DNA of 64,000 nt, taken from Rhodobacter capsulatus. Its GTDB lineage: Bacteria; Pseudomonadota; Alphaproteobacteria; Rhodobacterales; Rhodobacteraceae. Shown here piece after piece: positions 27,827 to 35,496 of the stretch; position 1 is the first letter of the stretch, and the number at the start of each line of letters is the position of its first letter. The stretch is from assembly GCF_003254295.1 (NCBI RefSeq), contig NZ_QKZO01000007.1, positions 1 to 64,000 on the forward strand, written 5' to 3'. Both the position numbers and the translations under genes were made by a program. The notes below the pieces were generated by a model that was not told the DNA's origin, made no database searches, and worked only from the letters and a program-made list of their open reading frames with translations.

Positions 27827-29080
27827 ATGACGGAAGAACGGCTTCAAACAGTGATGCGGCGCAAGGCCGAGGCGGGCAGGCCCGCGGCGGACGGCTCTCC
27901 GGTCACGGCCGAACGGGCGATCGTGCAGGCGGTCTCGAAAGTGGCGCAGGACATGTTCCAGCTGCCCGCCCAGGTCATGCAGGTGAGCGAGGGGCGGCGG
28001 ACCTTGGCCGACCTGCCCGAGGCGATCGATCCGTTTTCGCTCATCGCGATCATCGAGGGGCCCGAGGAAAGCATGGGCATCATCGCCCTGCCGCCCGAGA
28101 CGCTTTCGGTGCTGATCGAGATGCAGACCACCGGCAATCTGGGCAAGGCCCCGCCGCCGCCGCGCAAGCCGACGCGGATCGACGCCTCGATGGTGGTCGA
28201 TTTCCTCGATACGACGCTCGCGATGATCGAGGAAACGCTGGTCGAGACCGAGGCGGTGATCTGGGCGGGCGGCTTCCGCTATGCCTCCTATCTCGATGAT
28301 CCGCGCCCGCTGGGGCTTTTGCTGGAAGACATGGGATACCGGCTCTGGCAGCTGGAAATCGGCTTTGGCGCCGGGTTCGAGCGCAAGGGCAAGCTGGTCT
28401 GGGCGGTGCCGGTGAACGGGCGCGGCCATTCGCTGCGCCGGATGCCCGGGCTGCCCGACGAGGGGCCGATCTCTCCCGACCGCGAGGCGGCGGAATGGGC
28501 GCATCGGCTGGAAAATTCGGTGATGGGCGCCTCGGCGCAGCTGGATGCGGTGCTGCATCGGGTGACGCTGCCCTTGGCGGCGGTGCTGCGGCTGCGCGCC
28601 GGGATGGACATTCCGATCCCCTCGGACGCTTTGGAAAATCTGACGGTCGAGGGGGTGGGGCGGCGCAAGCTCTCGGCCGCGCGGCTGGGCCAGCATCGCG
28701 GTCTGCGCGCGGTGCGGCTGATCGAACACGAGGAAGAAGAGCTGATGGCGCCGCCCGAACCGAAGGTGCGCCGCGTCGTGCCGCCGCCTTTCGAGGCGGG
28801 GCCGAGCCCCTTTGCCGGGAAATCGGCGCCAAGCGGCCCGCGCGCGCCGCTCGACCGGATCGATTCCCCGGCCTATGATCCGCTGCCCGGAGGCGGCGGC
28901 CTGGGGGGCCTTGGCGGTCTGGGCGGTCTGGAGGGCGGCAGCGATCTGGGTGGTCTGGGCGGTCTTGGCGGCTTCGACAGTGGCGCCGATCTGCCGCCGA
29001 TGGGGCTGACGCTGGACGGGTTCGGTGGCGAGGATCCGGCGGGCGATCTGCCGCCGCTGAAGATCGGCTCGGGGTTCTGA
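27827..29080 (+). CDS. orphan FliM/FliN (SpoA)-type flagellar switch protein
   Basis: A 417-residue protein whose middle is FliM-like (FSLIAIIEGPEESMGIIALP, then FLDTTLAMIEETL) and whose SpoA domain reads LPLAAVLRLRAGMDIPIPSD, LTVEGVGRRKLSAARLG. The tail is low complexity with repeated GGLGGL units (about residues 360-385), unlike classical FliM, and the N-terminal EIDALL-type CheY-binding segment is absent. No flagellar operon is nearby. The start at 27827 lies 84 nt after the kinase gene. It may be an accessory C-ring protein of the kind found in Rhodobacter. Confidence 0.8.
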   Translation: MTEERLQTVMRRKAEAGRPAADGSPVTAERAIVQAVSKVAQDMFQLPAQVMQVSEGRRTLADLPEAIDPFSLIAIIEGPEESMGIIALPPETLSVLIEMQTTGNLGKAPPPPRKPTRIDASMVVDFLDTTLAMIEETLVETEAVIWAGGFRYASYLDDPRPLGLLLEDMGYRLWQLEIGFGAGFERKGKLVWAVPVNGRGHSLRRMPGLPDEGPISPDREAAEWAHRLENSVMGASAQLDAVLHRVTLPLAAVLRLRAGMDIPIPSDALENLTVEGVGRRKLSAARLGQHRGLRAVRLIEHEEEELMAPPEPKVRRVVPPPFEAGPSPFAGKSAPSGPRAPLDRIDSPAYDPLPGGGGLGGLGGLGGLEGGSDLGGLGGLGGFDSGADLPPMGLTLDGFGGEDPAGDLPPLKIGSGF

Positions 29081-29114
29081 GCCGGTCGCCCCCGTCTCTC
29101 GCCTCGCCTGTCGA

Positions 29115-29128
29115 TTGACCTGTATCAA
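29115..29128. promoter_or_regulatory. FNR/FnrL-type box
   Basis: TTGACCTGTATCAA differs from the consensus TTGAT-N4-ATCAA at one base. It is 48 nt before the DksA/TraR-type gene, suggesting oxygen-dependent control. TTGACC could equally be a plain -35 element. Confidence 0.5.
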
Positions 29129-29175
29129 GGCATTCTTCCGGGTTTTGCGCTTTTCTCGCCGGACAGGAGGATGCG

Positions 29176-29499
29176 ATGAAATCCCTTGAACACCGGCGGG
29201 AGGAGCTTTTGGCCCGCAAGGCGGCGCTGACGGCGCGGATGACGCAGATCTCGGACGAGTTCGAGACGCATGAGGCCAAGGACTGGGCCGAGATGGCGAC
29301 CGAGCGCGAGGGCGACGAGGTGCTTGCCGATCTGGGCGATGCGGCCCGGGCCGAGCTGCGGATGATCGAGGCGGCGCTGGCGCGGCTTGATGATGGCGAA
29401 TATGGCTATTGCGTCAGCTGTGGCGAACCGATCGCCGAGGAGCGGCTGGATCTTCTGCCCGCCACCCCCTTCTGCCGCGACCACGCCGCCCGGCATTGA
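29176..29499 (+). CDS. DksA/TraR C4-type zinc-finger protein
   Basis: A 107-residue cytoplasmic protein of the TraR/DksA family, which binds the secondary channel of RNA polymerase. An N-terminal coiled-coil (LEHRREELLARKAALTARM) is followed by the acidic turn and the zinc finger YGYCVSCGEPI ... PFCRDHAARH. The fourth position of the finger is His rather than Cys. The protein is shorter than E. coli DksA (151 residues). ACAGGAGG precedes the ATG, and an FNR-type box lies upstream. Confidence 0.88.
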   Translation: MKSLEHRREELLARKAALTARMTQISDEFETHEAKDWAEMATEREGDEVLADLGDAARAELRMIEAALARLDDGEYGYCVSCGEPIAEERLDLLPATPFCRDHAARH

Positions 29500-29623
29500 A
29501 GCCCGCCTCGGGTCATGGCCTGGCGGGCGCGAAGATTTTCCTGTTCAAACCGCGGCTTGAGGCCGGGTTGCGCTTGCCGTGACCGGGGGCCCGCGCGTAA
29601 CCTGCGGCAAAACCGGAGGGGGC

Positions 29624-31561
29624 ATGGCAAGACGGGTGAGCGTGCAGCGGCGGGACGGTGTGGCGCTGGTGACGCTGGAGGGCGCGGCGACGGGGCCGAA
29701 GGACTGCGGCTTCGATCCGGCGCTGCGTCGGGAGCTTGACGCCGCGCTGACCGAGGCTTTCGCGACCCCGGGGCTGCAGGCGATCGTTCTGCGCGCCGGG
29801 CCGGGCGGCTGGCCCTGCGGCATCGATCCGGCCGAGGAGTACGGCCCCGAACAGCCGGTGCTGGCGGCGCTGTGCACGCAGCTTTCGCAGGCGAGCGTGC
29901 CGGTGGTGGCGGTGCTGTCGGGCACGATCTCGGGCGGGGCGCTGGCGCTGAGCCAGGCTGCGGGGCTGCGCCTTGCGCTGGCCGCGACGCGGTTTCACTG
30001 CCCCGAGGCGGGGCTGAACCTTTTGCCCGCGGCGGGGGGCACGGTGCGGCTGGTGCGCCGCGCGGGCGGGGCGGCGCTGGAGGCGCTGCTCTCGGGCCGG
30101 GTGCTGGATCCGGCGCAGGCGATGACGCTGGGCCTGTGCGATGCCGTCGCCTCCGAGGGCACGATCGAGACCGCCGCCCTGACCGAGGCCTTGCGCGTCG
30201 CGGCGCTGGGCCCCGAGGCGCCGTTTTCCCCGCGCGACGGTGCGCTCTCGAACCCGGGCGCGGCGCTCGATGCGCTGGCGGCGGCGCGGGCCCGCCATCC
30301 GGCGCGCGCCGATCTGCCCGCCGTCGCCCGCATCGCCGAGGTCGCCGAGGCGGCGCTTTTGCTGCCGCTCGCCGCCGCGCTGGATGTCGAGGCGGTGGCT
30401 TATGACGATCTGTCCCGCAGCGAGGCGGCGGCGGCGCTGCGCCATCTGGCGCGGGCGCGGGCGGCGGAGCAAACGCTCGCCGCCGCGCCGACCGAGGGCG
30501 TCGCCCCGGTCCTGCGCGTGGCGCTGTGGAACCCCTCGGCGGCGCAGACCGAGGCGCTGCTGCGGCGCGGGCTGTCGGTGCAGATCGGCACCACCGCGCC
30601 CGAGGCGCTGGCGCGTCTGCTGACCGAGATCGCCCGCGCGCAGGAACAGGCGGTGGCGGCGGGGCAGCTGGATCCCGCCCGCCGCGCAGCCGATTGGGCG
30701 CGGCTGGATCCGGTGGCCGCCCCCGAGGCTTTCGGGCCGACCGATCTCGTGATTGCGAAACCCGCCAGCCTTGCGGAGCGCGACCTTCTGCGGCAGGCCC
30801 TGCCCGCGGGGGCGGTTCTGGCGCTTTCGGGCACGGCGCCGGGCCCGGGCGAGCTGGGCATCGACCGCAGCCAGCGCCTTGCGGCGATCTGGGCGGCGAC
30901 ACCCGAACGGCTGGCCGATCTGCCGCGGCTGGCGGCGGTTTTGCGCGCGGGCGGGATGCGGGTGATCCATGCCCGGGCGCTGGCCCTGCGGCTCGAGGCG
31001 GCCTGGCTTTGCGCCGCCGATCGCTGCGTTCTGGCCGGGGCGGCGCCGCAGGCGGTCGATGCCGCGCTGACGCGCTGGGGCTTTGCCGAGGGACCCTTTG
31101 CCCGTGCCGCGCGGCTGGGCGCCGAGCGGACCGCGACCCGCCTGAGCGCCGCCGGGCGCGGGCCGGGCCCGGTTCTGGCGACGCTGGCGGTGCTGGGCGG
31201 GGGGCCGGAAGGGGCGGCCGAAGCGGCGCTGGCCGCGCTGCGTGCCGAGGCCGGGATCGTGCCGCGCCGCTTTTCCGAGACCGAGATCCTGGCCCGCATC
31301 CTGGCCGAGCTGGCGCTGCCGGGCCTGACCGCGCTGGAGACGGGGGAGGCGTTCCGGCCGGGCGACATCGATCTGATGGCGGGGGCGGAGCTTGGCTTTC
31401 CCGCGCCTCGCGGCGGGCCGATGTTTCAGGCCGACCGGATCGGCGCGCTGGCTTTGCGCAAGCGGTTGCGCGCGCTGGCGGCCGAGGGGGCGCCGCCGCC
31501 GCCCGCGCTCCTTGATGCGCTCATCCGCGACGGCCAGACCCTGGCCGGGCGCTTCACTTGA
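29624..31561 (+). CDS. FadB/FadJ-like multifunctional beta-oxidation protein, catalytically degenerate
   Basis: 645 residues arranged like FadB/FadJ: a crotonase half (1-190), then a dehydrogenase-like half ending GFPAPRGGPMFQADRIG. Key residues are gone. The first crotonase glutamate (GGGCE in FadB) is replaced by SGGALAL; the second survives in CPEAGLNLLP. The dehydrogenase half lacks the GxGxxG NAD loop (the segment reads LRVALWNPSAAQT) and the HFFNP motif. It is unlikely to be a working bifunctional enzyme; isomerase-like activity or a structural role is possible. It overlaps the convergent small membrane gene by 8 nt. Confidence 0.75.
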   Translation: MARRVSVQRRDGVALVTLEGAATGPKDCGFDPALRRELDAALTEAFATPGLQAIVLRAGPGGWPCGIDPAEEYGPEQPVLAALCTQLSQASVPVVAVLSGTISGGALALSQAAGLRLALAATRFHCPEAGLNLLPAAGGTVRLVRRAGGAALEALLSGRVLDPAQAMTLGLCDAVASEGTIETAALTEALRVAALGPEAPFSPRDGALSNPGAALDALAAARARHPARADLPAVARIAEVAEAALLLPLAAALDVEAVAYDDLSRSEAAAALRHLARARAAEQTLAAAPTEGVAPVLRVALWNPSAAQTEALLRRGLSVQIGTTAPEALARLLTEIARAQEQAVAAGQLDPARRAADWARLDPVAAPEAFGPTDLVIAKPASLAERDLLRQALPAGAVLALSGTAPGPGELGIDRSQRLAAIWAATPERLADLPRLAAVLRAGGMRVIHARALALRLEAAWLCAADRCVLAGAAPQAVDAALTRWGFAEGPFARAARLGAERTATRLSAAGRGPGPVLATLAVLGGGPEGAAEAALAALRAEAGIVPRRFSETEILARILAELALPGLTALETGEAFRPGDIDLMAGAELGFPAPRGGPMFQADRIGALALRKRLRALAAEGAPPPPALLDALIRDGQTLAGRFT

Positions 31562-31769
31562 AGGTCACGCCCAGCACGACCAGCATCAGCCCGATCACCG
31601 AAACGAAAAGCGCGCCCAGGTTCAGCGCCACGATGCCGCGCAGCGCCGCGCGCAGGCCCGCATCATCGAGCCCGGCCTTTTTCGCCTTGGCCACTTGCGC
31701 CGCGCAATAGAGGATGCCGATCATCCCCAAAAGCGAGACCGCCGCGCCAGCCCAGATCAGAAAGTCCAT
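31554..31769 (-). CDS. 71-residue two-TM membrane protein
   Basis: MDFLIWAGAAVSLLGMIGIL starts the first TM; a short charged loop (AKAKKAGLDDAGLRAAL) precedes a second TM (LNLGALFVSVIGLMLVVLGV). CGGAGG lies just before the ATG, which rules out the longer upstream frame. The layout is conserved in small Rhodobacteraceae proteins of unknown role. It overlaps the 3' end of the FadJ-like gene. Confidence 0.75.
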   Translation of the reverse strand: MDFLIWAGAAVSLLGMIGILYCAAQVAKAKKAGLDDAGLRAALRGIVALNLGALFVSVIGLMLVVLGVTFK

Positions 31770-31911
31770 CACCGCCTCCGTTTTGCCCGGGCTACCGCGC
31801 GCGCGGGGTCTTGGCAAGCGCCGTGATCGGGGGCGGGTTGCGGCTTGAAGGGGGGGCGGGGCTGCGCTAGTCAGGGGCTTCATCCCGCGTAACGACCTTC
31901 GGAGAGCCTTC

Positions 31912-32160
31912 ATGTCGAACGACGCCTATACCGTGGCCGCGGACGAGCTGCGCCAGTTCATCGAGCAATACGAGCATCTTGAAGCCGAAAAGAAGGACAT
32001 CACCGAGCAGCAGAAGGACATCATGTCCGAAGCCAAGGCCCGCGGCTATGATACCAAGGTGATCAAGAAGATCATCGCCATGCGCAAGCGCGACAAGAAC
32101 GATCTGGCCGAGGAAGAGGCGATCCTCGATATCTACAAGGCCGCGCTCGGCATGTCGTAA
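31912..32160 (+). CDS. gapR: GapR-family DNA-binding protein (DUF2312)
   Basis: An 82-residue nucleoid-associated protein. It is nearly all helical (ADELRQFIEQYEHLEAEKKD) with the conserved EAKARGYDTKVIKKIIAMRK and an AEEEAILDIYKAALG end. In Caulobacter, GapR clamps overtwisted DNA ahead of forks and polymerases; the length and core here are the same. It is monocistronic, with GGAGAG before the ATG. Confidence 0.95.
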   Translation: MSNDAYTVAADELRQFIEQYEHLEAEKKDITEQQKDIMSEAKARGYDTKVIKKIIAMRKRDKNDLAEEEAILDIYKAALGMS

Positions 32161-32175
32161 GCGCCCGCCGCCGCG

Positions 32176-33063
32176 TCAGGGCGTGATCAGCGTCACGCCC
32201 GGCAGGCGGGCCATGTCGGCCAGATCGGCGGCGTAACGCGCAGCGATCTCGGCCACCAGATCCGCGGTGAAGCCCGGCAGGGGCACATCGGCCACCAGCG
32301 CCTCGGGGCGGGCGAATTTTTCCAGAAACGCGATCAGCACCTTGCGCCGCTGCTCGGCCGTCTGCGGCGGGTGGCTGGCCAGATAGGCGCGCAGCCGCCG
32401 GGCGCCCTCGGGCTGCATCAGCGCCTCGGCCAGACCATATTCGCCCATCAAAGCCCCTGCCTCGGGCAGCCCGCCCATCCGCCGCAGCACCTCGGGGAAG
32501 AGCAGCGGCAGATCCTCGTTGCACCAGAGCACGAGTTTCGCACCGACCCGCCCGGCGGCCTCGGCCATCCGCGCCACGACCGGACCCCAGCGCAGATCCT
32601 CGGGCGCATGGCCGCAGAGCAGCTCGGAAAAATCGCGGCCGGGCTGCCGCGCCGCCAGCGCCACCAAGAGCAGCGCGGGGTCAAGCAGGCCCAGGTGAAA
32701 CTCGGTCCGGTCCTGCGGGAACAGATTGGCCAGCGGCACCAGCTTGTCGGCGGCGGCCGGATAAAGCCCGCTGGCGCCGATCGCGCGCTCGGGCAGGGCG
32801 AGGAAATTCTCGTAGCTGAAGACCAGCCGCTCGACCGGGCCGCGGGCGCCGCGCAGGCAGGCGGTGCGCAGCCGGTCCTGCGTCGCCGCATCGGCGGGCT
32901 GCCCTTTCAGCCCGATCAGCGCATCGCGCAGCGCCATGCGATAGGCCGCGGGGGCGGGGGCATGGGACTGCGCCGCGGTCATCGCCTCGGGGTTGGTGGC
33001 CAGCGTCCTGACAAGGCGTTCGTCATCGGTGGCATGGGCGCCCAGATGAAAGACCAGATCCAT
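32176..33063 (-). CDS. conserved hypothetical protein with a sulfotransferase-like N-terminus
   Basis: A 295-residue cytoplasmic protein beginning MDLVFHLGAHATDDERLVRT, reminiscent of the HxGAHKTGTT start of sulfotransferase-like proteins but with the PAPS loop altered. Other landmarks are VFSYENFLALPERAIG, VLWCNEDLPLLFPEVLRRM and LPGVTLITP at the end. I believe it is a Rhodobacteraceae family without assigned function. It lies between gapR and tRNA-Thr and is transcribed alone. Confidence 0.8.
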   Translation of the reverse strand: MDLVFHLGAHATDDERLVRTLATNPEAMTAAQSHAPAPAAYRMALRDALIGLKGQPADAATQDRLRTACLRGARGPVERLVFSYENFLALPERAIGASGLYPAAADKLVPLANLFPQDRTEFHLGLLDPALLLVALAARQPGRDFSELLCGHAPEDLRWGPVVARMAEAAGRVGAKLVLWCNEDLPLLFPEVLRRMGGLPEAGALMGEYGLAEALMQPEGARRLRAYLASHPPQTAEQRRKVLIAFLEKFARPEALVADVPLPGFTADLVAEIAARYAADLADMARLPGVTLITP

Positions 33064-33164
33064 TGGTGTTCTCCTCGCGTCACCATAACGGCCAAAGCCG
33101 GGAAGGCAAAGCCCCGCCGTCCGGTCTTGCGCCGGGGCGGCCGGAAGGTTATTTCAGCACCGTG

Positions 33165-33240
33165 GCCGGCGTAGCTCAGTTGGTAGAGCGTCTGATTTGT
33201 AATCAGGGGGTCGGGGGTTCGAGTCCCTCCGCCGGCACCA
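33165..33240 (+). tRNA. tRNA-Thr (UGU)
   Basis: A complete 76-nt cloverleaf with encoded CCA: acceptor GCCGGCG pairs with CGCCGGC before A-CCA, D stem GCTC/GAGC, anticodon stem TCTGA/TCAGG with loop TTTGTAA (anticodon TGT at 33198-33200), and T arm GGTTCGAGTCC. It reads codon ACA. Confidence 0.97.
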
Positions 33241-33356
33241 GTCTTCATGGCAAGAAATCGGCCATCTTGCTGCCCTGCGGGGCCGGGCGGGCGTGAATAG
33301 GCTCTGGCGGTCCGGCGCCGTTCGGCTATGCTTCGCGCAGCAGCATGGAGGGTGTC

Positions 33357-35021
33357 ATGGTCACGCGGATCGTCGTTCTGGGCGGGGGTTTCGGCGGCAT
33401 GTACACGGCCCGCGCACTTGCGCGCAGGCTGGGCCGCAAGGCCGAGATCGAGCTGATCAACGCCGAGAATTACTTCGTCTTCCAGCCGCTTCTGCCCGAG
33501 GTGGGCGCGGGCTCGATCATGCCCGCCCATGCGGTCTCGCCGCTGCGCTTCCTGCTCAAGGGCGTGCAGGTGCGCAAGGCCGTCGTCGACAGCGTCGATT
33601 TCGAGCGCAAGGTGGTCACCGTCTTTCAGGGCATCCAGCGCCGCCCGACCGAGGTGCCCTATGACCATCTGGTGATCGCGCTGGGGCAGGGCACCGATTT
33701 CTCGCGCATGCCGGGGCTTGAGGAACATGCGCTGAAGATGAAGACGCTCGAGGATGCGCGGCGTCTGCGCGAGCATGTGATCGAGCAGCTTGAACATGCG
33801 CAGGTCACCGCGTTGCCCGACACCAAGCGCGGCGCGCTGACCTTCACCGTCGTCGGCGGCGGCTTTTCCGGCGTCGAGACCGTGGGCGAGATGAAGGAGC
33901 TGCTCGACCGCTCGTTGCCGTTCTATTCCAACATCGACCCCTCCGAAGTCCGCGTGCTGCTGGTCGAATATGCGCCGCGGATCCTGAACGAGATGCCGAA
34001 GGAGCTGGCCGATTACGCGACGAAGCATCTGCTCGGCCATGGCATCGAGCTGAAACTGGGCACCGGCGTGCGCTCGGCCACGCATCGGCAACTGGTGACG
34101 AGCGCGGGCGAGGTGATCGACACCCGCACCATCGTCGCCACGATCGGCAATGCGCCCTTGCCGGTGATCCTGCGCATGGGGCTGCCCCTGGAAAAGGGCC
34201 GCGTCGCGGTGGATCGCTGCCTGCGCGTCAAGGGTCGGACCGATGTCTGGGCGCTGGGCGATTGCGCGCTGATCCCGCTCAAGGACGATGCCACGGAGCG
34301 CAACGATTTCGCCCCGCCCACCGCGCAATTCGCGGTGCGCGAGGCGAAACGGGTCGCCGCCAACATCACCGCCGTGCTGAAGGGGCGCGCGCCCGGGGTC
34401 TTCGCCTACAGCTCGCGCGGCGCGCTGGCCTCGCTGGGCGCGAAACGCGGCGTCGCCGATATCTTCGGGCGCAACATCACCGGCTTTCCGGCCTGGTTCA
34501 TCTGGCGGTCCTATTATCTGGCGTTGTTGCCGGGCATCGGTACCCGCATCCGGGTGATGATCAACTGGTCGCTCGATCTGCTGGGGGCGCGCAGCCTCGT
34601 GCAGCTGCGCACTTATCAGAAACCGCCGATGCGGCATGTCTATTTCCGCGCCGGCGACCGGATCTATCAGGCGGGCGACCGCTCGGACGGGTTCTACACG
34701 GTGATTTCGGGCGCGGTGCAGATGGTGCGGACCGACCCCGAGTCGGGCGAGATGACGACGCGGGTGATCGGCCCCGGCGGCCATTTCGGCGAACGGCTGA
34801 TTCTGGGGGCGACGCGGCGCAAGACCTCGGTGAACGCGATCGAGGATACCAAGGTGCTGGTGATGAACCGCGCCGAATTCCTGATGCTGGTCGAAAGCTT
34901 CGAGGCCTTCCGCGATTATTTCCGCCCCTACATGGACAAGCACGGCGTCAGCCTGCCCGGCACGGCCGGGCCAGAGCCGAAAGCCGAGCCGAAAGAAGAG
35001 CCGCAGCGCCCGGGCGCCTGA
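33357..35021 (+). CDS. ndh: type II NADH dehydrogenase with C-terminal cyclic-nucleotide-binding domain
   Basis: A non-proton-pumping NADH:quinone oxidoreductase on the inner membrane. The first FAD-binding loop is RIVVLGGGFGGMYTARALAR, the NADH loop is FTVVGGGFSGVETVGEM, and DVWALGDCALIP closes the FAD site; IWRSYYLALLPG is the membrane-binding part. Residues from about 425 to 535 are an added cNMP-binding domain (RAGDRIYQAGD, GAVQMVRTD, and the phosphate cassette FGERLILGATRRKTSV), so electron entry may be allosterically controlled. GGAGGGTG favours the ATG at 33357 over 33345. Confidence 0.92.
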   Translation: MVTRIVVLGGGFGGMYTARALARRLGRKAEIELINAENYFVFQPLLPEVGAGSIMPAHAVSPLRFLLKGVQVRKAVVDSVDFERKVVTVFQGIQRRPTEVPYDHLVIALGQGTDFSRMPGLEEHALKMKTLEDARRLREHVIEQLEHAQVTALPDTKRGALTFTVVGGGFSGVETVGEMKELLDRSLPFYSNIDPSEVRVLLVEYAPRILNEMPKELADYATKHLLGHGIELKLGTGVRSATHRQLVTSAGEVIDTRTIVATIGNAPLPVILRMGLPLEKGRVAVDRCLRVKGRTDVWALGDCALIPLKDDATERNDFAPPTAQFAVREAKRVAANITAVLKGRAPGVFAYSSRGALASLGAKRGVADIFGRNITGFPAWFIWRSYYLALLPGIGTRIRVMINWSLDLLGARSLVQLRTYQKPPMRHVYFRAGDRIYQAGDRSDGFYTVISGAVQMVRTDPESGEMTTRVIGPGGHFGERLILGATRRKTSVNAIEDTKVLVMNRAEFLMLVESFEAFRDYFRPYMDKHGVSLPGTAGPEPKAEPKEEPQRPGA

Positions 35022-35095
35022 GCCTGGCCGCGCCTGAGCCTGGCCGCGGCGGTGCCGCGCCCGGTTTTGGCGGCCTGCGACGGCCCGGAAAAGGA

Positions 35096-35125
35096 AAAGG
35101 CGCTGGAAAGTTTCCAGCGCCTTTT
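35096..35125 (+). terminator. rho-independent terminator after ndh
   Basis: A 13-nt arm pair (35097-35109 and 35111-35123; the innermost pairs form the loop) followed by TTTT-like sequence. It ends ndh and marks the last chromosomal feature before the foreign block. Confidence 0.8.
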
Positions 35126-35132
35126 GGAATGA

Positions 35133-35185
35133 TGGTGGGCGATAACGGATTTGAACCGCTGACATCTTCGATGTGAACAAAGCGC
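35133..35185 (-). pseudogene. 3' fragment of a tRNA-Val(CAC) gene
   Basis: Reading the minus strand, the last 53 nt of a tRNA are intact. The anticodon arm is CTTTG/CGAAG with loop TTCACAT (CAC at 35173-35175), then the variable loop, a T arm with GGTTCAAATCC, acceptor 3' strand ATCGCCC, A, CCA (35133-35135). The matching 5' acceptor GGGCGAT and a proper D arm are not found upstream. This is what a tRNA attachment-site remnant looks like. Confidence 0.6.
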
Positions 35186-35304
35186 CGCGAGGCCAAGCTA
35201 TTGTTTTTTGGCTGATCGCGCTGTTTTTATTGAGGCCGTTTCGACTGTCTCGCAAAGGTGTTTCAGGTTCGCCCAGTTCAATGAACCGCCGCGCGCTTCG
35301 TAAA

Positions 35305-35359
35305 CGCGCACCGGATTGCAAATCCGTGAAGACCGGTTCGATTCCGGTGGTCTGCACCA
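35305..35359 (+). pseudogene. 3' fragment of a tRNA (Cys anticodon GCA); probable attachment site
   Basis: The sequence has an anticodon loop TTGCAAA (GCA at 35318-35320), a T arm ACCGG-TTCGATT-CCGGT, acceptor 3' strand GGTCTGC, A, and CCA at 35357-35359. The required 5' acceptor GCAGACC does not occur upstream, so the 5' half is missing or replaced. It lies 137 nt before the integrase start, the classic place for attL. Confidence 0.55.
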
Positions 35360-35496
35360 GTGTCGTGTTGCATGCCGTCTCATGTTGACTCTGCGCCCCG
35401 GGAAATCTCAACGCCACAAAGATGTAATTGTCTCAAGGTGTTGCGGGTGATACCCCTGCACCGCATCGACAATGTGGGGCCAAGTGTGGGGCTGAT

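Noticed and set aside
35305-35359. A full functional tRNA-Cys gene
   Set aside because: The acceptor 3' strand GGTCTGC has no 5' partner GCAGACC upstream and the D arm is not canonical, so only a fragment is called.
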